64,000 nucleotides of DNA from an uncultured Erythrobacter sp. GTDB lineage: Bacteria > Pseudomonadota > Alphaproteobacteria > Sphingomonadales > Sphingomonadaceae. The notes under the pieces are model-generated. The model saw only the letters and a list, made by a program, of their open reading frames with translations. It made no database searches and was not told the origin of the DNA. The stretch is from the NCBI GenBank assembly GCA_937969505.1, contig CALBWA010000016.1, positions 37,650 to 101,649 on the forward strand. Direction: 5' to 3'. The stretch's first letter is position 1; the number at the start of each line of letters is the position of its first letter. The position numbers were made by a program, and so were the translations under genes. Shown here one piece after another: positions 58,033 to 64,000 of this stretch.

Positions 58033-60026
58033 CAGAAAAGCACCCATGTAACTGCAGCGACCAAGCCCAACAGCATGATCAACGCATAGCTATAAACATA
58101 TCCCGACTGGATTTTCTTGGCATACAAAGCGCCATTCGCGACAACCCAAGCTGCTCCGTTCGGACCGAAGCGATCGATCGTGCCGACGTCACCCCATTTC
58201 CAGAATTTACGACCCAGCCAGAACGCCGGCTTGACGAAGATGAAATTGTAAAGCTCGTCAAAATACCATTTGTTGAACACAAAATTGTGCACGTAGCGGA
58301 ACTGTTCAACAAATTTACCAGGGATGCTGGCGTCCTTGATATAGGCCCACCATGCTCCGACAAACCCTAGCACCATGACGGTAAAGGCGGAATATTTCAC
58401 CCAATATGGCACTGCATGCATCGCGTGGATCAAATTCTCATTGTAGAAAATTGAACCCGCCCAGAAGGCCGCATCATCAAGGAATTTGGGTGCGAACACC
58501 TGTCCTGCCGCAATCGCGCCCACACTGAGCACGCCCAGCGGGATCAACATCGCCAGCGGGCTTTCATGCGGATGATATCCGCCGGTCGTGTCTTCGCCCG
58601 CTTCCTCGGGTGTTTTGTGAACCGAATGCTGTATGTGCTCGCTCTCGATCCAGCGAGGCTTGCCCCAGAAGGTCAGGAACATCAGACGCCAGCTGTAGAA
58701 GCTGGTTAGTAATGCCGCGACAACGCCCATCCAGAAGGCAAAATTGGCCATTTCCGTACCGCGCGCAAACGCCACTTCGATGATCGCATCTTTGGACCAG
58801 AATCCGGCAAAGCCAACGCCCAAGTGATAAACGCCCACGCCGGTAATGGCGAGCGTGCCAAACAGCATCGCCCAGAAGGTGAACGGGATCTGCTTACGCA
58901 GGCCGCCGTAATAGCGCATGTCCTGCTCGTGATGCATCGCATGGATCACCGAACCTGCGCCCAGAAACAGCAGGGCTTTGAAGAATGCATGTGTGAACAG
59001 GTGGAACATGGCGACGCCATAGGCGCCGACACCAGCGGCAAAGAACATATATCCCAGCTGAGAACAGGTGGAATAGGCGATCACACGTTTGATGTCCCAC
59101 TGCGTTGTACCAATTGTAGCAGCGAAGAAACAGGTCGCCGCGCCCACAAACATCACAATGGTGAGCGCCACAGGTGCAGCCTCGAACATGGGAGACAGGC
59201 GGCACACCATAAACACGCCAGCGGTCACCATGGTCGCCGCGTGGATCAAAGCCGAAACCGGCGTTGGACCTTCCATAGCGTCCGGCAGCCAAGTGTGCAG
59301 ACCCAGCTGCGCGGATTTCCCCATCGCGCCGATGAACAGCAAGATGCACAGAATATCCATTGTCTGCATGCGGTAGCCGAGGAAGCCAATGGTGGCTCCG
59401 CTCATGCCCGGCGCAGCTTCGAGGATTTCCGGAATCGAGGTCGTCTGGAAGACGAGGTATGTGCCGAAGATTCCGAGCATAAAGCCAAGATCACCCACGC
59501 GGTTGACCACAAAGGCCTTGATCGCGGCGGCATTGGCGCTGGGTTTGCGGAACCAGAATCCAATCAGCAGATAGGATGCCAGGCCCACCCCTTCCCAGCC
59601 AAAGAACATCTGAACCAGATTATCGGCCGTCACCAGCATCAGCATGGCGAAGGTGAACAGGCTAAGATAGGCGAAGAAACGCGGCTGATCCGGATCCTCT
59701 TCCATATAGCCCCAGCTATACAGATGGACGAGCGCCGAAACGCTGGTGACAACGACCAGCATGACAGCAGTCAATGTGTCGACACGAAGCGCCCAGTCGA
59801 AGGTGAGCGATCCACTTTCCACCCACTTCAAGACGGGAACAACTGTTGCCTCAGCACTACCGGTGAGAAAGCCGATAAAAATTGGCCAGCTGAGCGCGCA
59901 GCTGATGAACAGCGCGCCAGTTGTCAGCGACTTTGTGACGGTGTTACCCAATGCACGGTTGCCCAGACCCGCGATAATCGCAGCCAAGAGCGGCAGGAAA
60001 ACAATCAGGATGATTGAGGTTTGCAC
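58032..60026 (-). CDS. nuoL: NADH-quinone oxidoreductase subunit L
   Basis: Largest antiporter-like subunit, 664 residues. It has the 14-helix core with [21 protein letters not shown] near residue 235 (quoted in part) and the long C-terminal amphipathic helix (from about residue 540) that runs along the membrane arm. The start is GTG at 60026, six bases after nuoK. On the opposite strand a 397-codon open frame (58824-60017) is an antisense shadow of this GC-rich gene. Confidence 0.96.
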   Translation of the reverse strand: MQTSIILIVFLPLLAAIIAGLGNRALGNTVTKSLTTGALFISCALSWPIFIGFLTGSAEATVVPVLKWVESGSLTFDWALRVDTLTAVMLVVVTSVSALVHLYSWGYMEEDPDQPRFFAYLSLFTFAMLMLVTADNLVQMFFGWEGVGLASYLLIGFWFRKPSANAAAIKAFVVNRVGDLGFMLGIFGTYLVFQTTSIPEILEAAPGMSGATIGFLGYRMQTMDILCILLFIGAMGKSAQLGLHTWLPDAMEGPTPVSALIHAATMVTAGVFMVCRLSPMFEAAPVALTIVMFVGAATCFFAATIGTTQWDIKRVIAYSTCSQLGYMFFAAGVGAYGVAMFHLFTHAFFKALLFLGAGSVIHAMHHEQDMRYYGGLRKQIPFTFWAMLFGTLAITGVGVYHLGVGFAGFWSKDAIIEVAFARGTEMANFAFWMGVVAALLTSFYSWRLMFLTFWGKPRWIESEHIQHSVHKTPEEAGEDTTGGYHPHESPLAMLIPLGVLSVGAIAAGQVFAPKFLDDAAFWAGSIFYNENLIHAMHAVPYWVKYSAFTVMVLGFVGAWWAYIKDASIPGKFVEQFRYVHNFVFNKWYFDELYNFIFVKPAFWLGRKFWKWGDVGTIDRFGPNGAAWVVANGALYAKKIQSGYVYSYALIMLLGLVAAVTWVLF

Positions 60027-60032
60027 TGAGGG

Positions 60033-60353
60033 TTATCCCTTCATCCGATTGACGTCGTCAACGGCAATCGTTCCATTCGCGCGGAAATAGATCACCAAAA
60101 TAGCAAGTCCGATGGCCGCCTCAGCTGCCGCCACGGTTAAAACCAGCATGGCGAAAACTTGCCCTGTCAGGTCGCCCATGAAGGCGCTGAAAGCAACGAG
60201 GTTGAGATTCACTGCCAGCAGGATCAGCTCGATCGCCATAAGGATCACGATCACATTCTTGCGATTGAGGAAAATCCCCAGGACACCCAGAACGAACAAG
60301 ACTGCGCTGACGACGATGAAATGTTCGACGCCAATACCCCCTAGATCGGTCAC
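60033..60353 (-). CDS. nuoK: NADH-quinone oxidoreductase subunit K
   Basis: Small three-helix membrane subunit, 106 residues. The membrane glutamates of the proton path are in [11 protein letters not shown] and [15 protein letters not shown]. It starts with GTG overlapping the nuoJ stop (GTGA). Slightly longer at the N-terminus than the E. coli protein. Confidence 0.96.
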   Translation of the reverse strand: MTDLGGIGVEHFIVVSAVLFVLGVLGIFLNRKNVIVILMAIELILLAVNLNLVAFSAFMGDLTGQVFAMLVLTVAAAEAAIGLAILVIYFRANGTIAVDDVNRMKG

Positions 60354-60973
60354 AGTTCGACCCCCTTGCCAATATTAGGCTGTTTCATGACGGTCGCATC
60401 ATCCGGACGGCGACGGATCTGCTTGCCAATATCCTGATGCCCACGCGCACCTTTAGGGCGCTGGCGATGAGTCAGGACAATCGCCCCGATCATAGCCACC
60501 AGCAAGATGATACCAGCCACTTCAAAAAGGAACACATACTTGCCGTAGAGGAGCGCTCCCACTGCTTCGATATTGCTTTGCCCCATTCTGGCCGCAGCGC
60601 TGCCGTCTGGTGTGCCGAGCTGGATTCCCCCTGCACCATAGGCAACCAGACCAACAAACAATTCCAGGAACAGTATCAGTGCGACCAGGATCCCGAGTGG
60701 GAAATTCTTGATGAAACCTGCACGCATCTCGGCAAAATCAATGTTCAGCATCATCACGACGAACAAGAACAATACCGCGACCGCGCCGACGTAAACGATC
60801 ACCAACAGCATCGCGATAAACTCTGCGCCCACCAGCACCATCAGGCCGGCTGCATTGAAGAACGCCAGGATCAACCACAGCACAGAGTGAACCGGGTTGC
60901 GGGCCATGATCACCATGACAGCGCTGCCGATCACCAAGCTGGCAAACAGATAGAAGGCTAAGGTCTGAATCAT
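60350..60973 (-). CDS. nuoJ: NADH-quinone oxidoreductase subunit J
   Basis: Membrane subunit with five helices, 207 residues. The TM3 pi-bulge region is [18 protein letters not shown], and [15 protein letters not shown] lies before it. The polar C-terminal tail (from about 165) has [14 protein letters not shown]. It begins 27 bases after nuoI and overlaps nuoK by 4 bases. Confidence 0.96.
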   Translation of the reverse strand: MIQTLAFYLFASLVIGSAVMVIMARNPVHSVLWLILAFFNAAGLMVLVGAEFIAMLLVIVYVGAVAVLFLFVVMMLNIDFAEMRAGFIKNFPLGILVALILFLELFVGLVAYGAGGIQLGTPDGSAAARMGQSNIEAVGALLYGKYVFLFEVAGIILLVAMIGAIVLTHRQRPKGARGHQDIGKQIRRRPDDATVMKQPNIGKGVEL

Positions 60974-61000
60974 AATTCCAGTTTCTCTTCGCGGCGGCGG

Positions 61001-61489
61001 TTAGCGATACGGGGCATCGGCTTCAAGGTTCGCAGCGATGGCGCGCTCCCACTTGTCCCCGTTGGCCAGCAGCTTCGCCTTGTCGTAGAGCAATTCCTCG
61101 CGCGTTTCGGTTGCGTATTCGAAATTCGGACCCTCAACCACTGCGTCCACCGGGCAGGCCTCTTGGCAGAACCCGCAATAGATGCATTTGGTCATGTCGA
61201 TGTCATAACGCGTGGTCCGGCGGCTGCCATCTTCGCGCGGTTCGCTCTCAATGGTTATCGCCTGCGCAGGACAAACCGCCTCGCACAATTTGCACGCGAT
61301 GCAGCGCTCTTCCCCGTTGGGATAGCGGCGCAAGGCATGCTCACCGCGAAAACGTGGGCTCAGCGGGTTCTTTTCGAACGGATAGTTAATCGTCACCTTG
61401 GGCCTGAAGAAATACTTCAAGGTCAACGCATGCGCCTTGAGGAATTCCCATAGGGTGAAGGATTTGATGAGATGTGTGACGGTGCTCAT
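61001..61489 (-). CDS. nuoI: NADH-quinone oxidoreductase subunit I
   Basis: Iron-sulfur subunit of 162 residues holding clusters N6a and N6b. Two ferredoxin motifs are intact: [12 protein letters not shown] (about residue 63) and [12 protein letters not shown] (about 102). It passes electrons toward quinone. It overlaps nuoH by 4 bases. Confidence 0.97.
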   Translation of the reverse strand: MSTVTHLIKSFTLWEFLKAHALTLKYFFRPKVTINYPFEKNPLSPRFRGEHALRRYPNGEERCIACKLCEAVCPAQAITIESEPREDGSRRTTRYDIDMTKCIYCGFCQEACPVDAVVEGPNFEYATETREELLYDKAKLLANGDKWERAIAANLEADAPYR

Positions 61490-62544
61490 GTTGAGGCTCC
61501 CGTGAAGTGTCCGGTGGCCATCAGATAGCCCGAGATCAGGGCGACAAAGACCAGGCTCATCGGCAGGAAGACTTTCCAGCCAAGCCTCATTAGCTGGTCA
61601 TAGCGATAGCGCGGGACGGTTGCCCAGATCCAGCTGAACATGAAGAAAAACATGAAGGTCTTGAGCAGGAACCAGATGATACCGGGCACGGCATAAAGTG
61701 GTTCCCAATCAACCGGTGGCAGCCACCCGCCAAAGAACAGGATCGTGCATAGCGAACACATCAACAAGATGTTGGCATATTCGCCCAGCCAGAACAGAGC
61801 AAAGCTCATCGAACTGTATTCAGTCTGATACCCGGCGACGAGCTCGGACTCGGCCTCGGTCAAGTCGAACGGAGCGCGCGCGGTTTCGGCCAAGGCCGAA
61901 ATGAAGAACACTACGAACATCGGGAAAAGCAGCGGATTGAAGTAAAACCCGTTGACGAAACCAAGCCCGTGGCCCTTCTGCGCCAATACGATGTCGGACA
62001 TGTTGAATGACTTCGACCAGAGCACGATGCAGACCAAAATAAAGCCGATCGAGACCTCGTAAGAGATCATCTGTGCAGCGGCCCGCATGGCGGAGAAGAA
62101 CGGGTATTTCGAATTACTCGCCCACCCGCTCATCACCACGCCGTAAACGCCCAACGAACTGATCGCGAGGATGTAGAGCAGCCCGACATTAATATCGGAT
62201 ACCAGCACGCCTTCATCAAACGGGATCACCGCCCATGCAGCCAATGCCACCGTAAAGGTGATGATAGGCGCGAGCAGGAATATGCCCTTGTTCGCCGCGC
62301 TGGGGATGATGGTTTCCTGCAGGAACACCTTCAAACCGTCGGCAAAGCTTTGCAGCAAGCCAAACGGACCCACCACATTGGGCCCGCGACGCATCATGAT
62401 CGCGCCCAGAACCTTGCGGTCGACATAGATTACCATCGCTACTGCCAGCATGAGCGGCAGAGCAATAAGCAAAACACCGCTGACCGTGGCGACAAACCAT
62501 GCCCATTCGTAGGACATGCCGAGAGATTGGAAGAATTCGGTCAT
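61486..62544 (-). CDS. nuoH: NADH-quinone oxidoreductase subunit H
   Basis: Membrane subunit at the quinone site, 352 residues, eight helices. Conserved segments: [21 protein letters not shown] (about residue 40, quoted in full at 21 or fewer only in part), the acidic loop [21 protein letters not shown] region near 225, and [13 protein letters not shown] near the end. The ATG at 62544 overlaps the stop of the small upstream gene (TGATGA), which argues for this start over one 13 codons earlier. Confidence 0.96.
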   Translation of the reverse strand: MTEFFQSLGMSYEWAWFVATVSGVLLIALPLMLAVAMVIYVDRKVLGAIMMRRGPNVVGPFGLLQSFADGLKVFLQETIIPSAANKGIFLLAPIITFTVALAAWAVIPFDEGVLVSDINVGLLYILAISSLGVYGVVMSGWASNSKYPFFSAMRAAAQMISYEVSIGFILVCIVLWSKSFNMSDIVLAQKGHGLGFVNGFYFNPLLFPMFVVFFISALAETARAPFDLTEAESELVAGYQTEYSSMSFALFWLGEYANILLMCSLCTILFFGGWLPPVDWEPLYAVPGIIWFLLKTFMFFFMFSWIWATVPRYRYDQLMRLGWKVFLPMSLVFVALISGYLMATGHFTGAST

Positions 62545-62747
62545 CAGTCCCCGTCGCCTCCGCCAATGTCGCCGCCGGTCCAAGCATCAGACACATAGCC
62601 GCCGGGCTGGCCGTGCCCACTGTCTCGCCAAGCCTCTGGATTTGCCGCAATTTTCTTGCCGGTCATCCAAAGAGATAGACGAACAAGCCCAGCTATCAGC
62701 AGGAATGCGACGACAACTGCCGCGAGGATTGTCAACGCAACGCTCAC
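62544..62747 (-). CDS. Small single-helix membrane protein inside the nuo operon
   Basis: A 67-residue protein with one membrane helix (about residues 4-24, [19 protein letters not shown]), a basic patch (MTGKK), and a Gly/Asp-rich tail ending [10 protein letters not shown]. It overlaps nuoG upstream by 4 bases and nuoH downstream by one base, so it is translationally coupled in the operon. It matches no core complex I subunit. It may be a lineage-specific assembly or accessory factor; function unknown. Confidence 0.8.
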   Translation of the reverse strand: MSVALTILAAVVVAFLLIAGLVRLSLWMTGKKIAANPEAWRDSGHGQPGGYVSDAWTGGDIGGGDGD

Positions 62748-64000
62748 TCTGCCGCCTCCTTCATCTCATCGCCGTGGAGCAGTTCTGCCGAACATTGCTG
62801 CATCACCGCGCTGGCGCGGGCGATCGGGTTGGTGAGGTAGAAATCCTTGATCGGATAGGCTTCCAAAACACCTTCTGCTTTCGCATCCGAGGCAGCTGCT
62901 GGCAGCGAACCATAATCTGCCAATCCTTCTTCGCCCAAGGCCTGCACTTCAGCAATCATCGCCGCCTGCAATTGAGCAAAGCTGTCAAAGCCGACATCCA
63001 CTTTCAGCGCATCTGCCAAGGCGCGCAGGATCGTCCAGTCTTCGCGGGCATCACCCGGCGCGAACACGGCTTTTTCGGCAAATTGGACGCGGCCTTCGGT
63101 GTTCACATAGGTGCCGTCTTTCTCGGCGAAACTGGCGGCGGGCAGAATAATATCCGCTGCATGCGCGCCCTTGTCGCCATGATGGCCGATATAGACCTTC
63201 AGCGCATCAGCAAACGGCTCGAAATTCATCTCGTCCGCACCCAGAGCCAGCACCACCTTGGGGCTTGCCGCAGCGATATCGGCCATGCCGCCCTGCTGCG
63301 CAAATCCGAGCATCAGTCCGCCCATGCGCGCGGCTGAGAAGTGCAACACGTTAAAGTCAGCGCCCCAATCCGCCGCCAAAGCCATCGCCTTGGCATGAGC
63401 GCCTTTGAGAGCCGCGCCACCCAGGATAACAGCCGATTTGTCGGCACCCTTAAAGGCGTCCACCACATCGGATGGCAAATCATTCAGCACGCCCAGATCA
63501 TTGCCGAGGAAGGTCGAGGGGAAAGTTGTTTCCCATTCCGGCCCGATCAAGAACACCTTGGCGCCGCGTTTCACGGCCTTGCGCAGGCGGACATTGACCA
63601 ACGGCGCTTCCCAACGCACGTGGCTGCCCACGATCAGGATCGCCTCGGCATCTTCAATACCGGCGAGCGTCGAATTGAAATTGACCGCAGCCAGATTGGA
63701 CACATCGTAATCCATGCCGGTTTGACGGCCCTCGATCAGCGATGATCCGCAGGCCTTGAGCAGGCTTTTGGCCGCAAACATGGTCTCGCAATCGAGCATA
63801 TCGCCAGCAACCGCCGCAATGCTGGAGGGCGCCCCCTTCAATTGCTTGGCGATCGCCTTAAACGCCTCGTCCCAGCCCGCCTCGGTCAGCTTGCCGCGTT
63901 TGCGCATGAAAACCTTGTCGAGACGGCGCTTGGTCAGGCCATCGACCTGATAGCGCGCTTTATCCGAAATCCATTCCTCATTCACATCATCATTGATGCG
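62744..64000 (-). CDS. nuoG: NADH-quinone oxidoreductase subunit G (5' part outside window)
   Basis: C-terminal 418 residues of the large iron-sulfur subunit. This part belongs to the molybdopterin-oxidoreductase-like domain (opening RINDDVNEEWISDKARYQ), which in complex I carries no working molybdenum site. The segment ILPAASFAEKDGTYVNTEGRVQ is the typical late motif (quoted in part elsewhere). The N-terminal ferredoxin-like domains lie beyond base 64000. The reading frame is open through the window edge. The stop overlaps the small membrane protein start by 4 bases. Confidence 0.95.
   Translation of the reverse strand, partial: RINDDVNEEWISDKARYQVDGLTKRRLDKVFMRKRGKLTEAGWDEAFKAIAKQLKGAPSSIAAVAGDMLDCETMFAAKSLLKACGSSLIEGRQTGMDYDVSNLAAVNFNSTLAGIEDAEAILIVGSHVRWEAPLVNVRLRKAVKRGAKVFLIGPEWETTFPSTFLGNDLGVLNDLPSDVVDAFKGADKSAVILGGAALKGAHAKAMALAADWGADFNVLHFSAARMGGLMLGFAQQGGMADIAAASPKVVLALGADEMNFEPFADALKVYIGHHGDKGAHAADIILPAASFAEKDGTYVNTEGRVQFAEKAVFAPGDAREDWTILRALADALKVDVGFDSFAQLQAAMIAEVQALGEEGLADYGSLPAAASDAKAEGVLEAYPIKDFYLTNPIARASAVMQQCSAELLHGDEMKEAAE

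Noticed and set aside
58824..60017. Open frame of 397 codons on the plus strand
   Set aside because: It lies wholly antisense to nuoL, and its product is low-complexity (His, Gln, Arg-rich), typical of a mirror frame of a membrane protein gene.

Overview
The window is 64 kb of a compact, almost wholly coding chromosome of an alphaproteobacterium, most likely order Sphingomonadales and probably family Erythrobacteraceae. This rests on family-level recognition, not on a search. The signs are: an IspD-IspF fusion divergent from dusB-ntrB; a pyruvate dehydrogenase E1-beta with a fused N-terminal lipoyl domain; the series nuoG-H-I-J-K-L-M-N-birA-coaX-rnj-DUF1467; trp genes leading into moaC-moeA-lexA-comEC-gltX-gltA; TrmFO; DUF1178 beside a nitrilase-family hydrolase and GrxC; and a LexA box of the alphaproteobacterial GTTC-N7-GTTC type. 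I see no rRNA, prophage, insertion sequence or CRISPR array. There is one tRNA, Arg(CCU).

Layout. 1-4989: nitrogen-sensor kinase NtrB (cut by the window edge), DusB, IspDF, a CinA-type amidase, a RatA/Coq10 protein and lipoyl synthase. 5070-7011: a tight three-gene inorganic-carbon operon (SbtA bicarbonate transporter, SbtB-like PII protein, beta-carbonic anhydrase). 7070-15685: a NYN-domain protein, a secreted repeat protein, gyrA, a YhhN/TMEM86 membrane protein, trmFO, an EF-hand protein and a phytoene-synthase-like (NDUFAF6-like) protein. 15850-18387: three overlapping TadE/TadG pilus genes closed by a clear terminator, with a possible CtrA site upstream. 18404-24593: pdhAB, ftsB, an acyl-CoA dehydrogenase, an MscS channel and a haloalkane dehalogenase. 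24637-27030: tRNA-Arg, DUF1178, nitrilase, grxC and a small heat-shock gene whose leader carries a ROSE-type RNA thermometer. 27359-32481: pyrG, secG, tpiA and a PpiD-like chaperone. 32508-39813: trpE, a lipoprotein glycosidase, trpG-D-C, moaC, moeA and lexA. 39844-44895: comEC, gltX and gltA. 44927-51552: a poorly characterised cluster. 51576-64000: DUF1467, RNase J, coaX, birA and most of the complex I operon, cut inside nuoG.

The best candidate for something undescribed is 44927-51552. It holds a soluble histidine-kinase-like protein whose phospho-acceptor His is replaced by Ala while its ATP-binding lobe is intact. It also holds an Hpt-like protein whose acceptor His is replaced by Met, a nucleotidyltransferase-like protein fused to membrane helices, an all-helical unknown, and an 879-residue protein with two N-terminal membrane helices and a long coiled coil, the layout of the Caulobacter polarity factor TipN. 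I infer a phosphotransfer-dead signalling and polarity module. Other points worth following are the ROSE thermometer, the SOS box at lexA, the lipoprotein gene translationally coupled inside the trp operon, the SbtA-SbtB-CA operon, and a 67-residue membrane protein inside the nuo operon.
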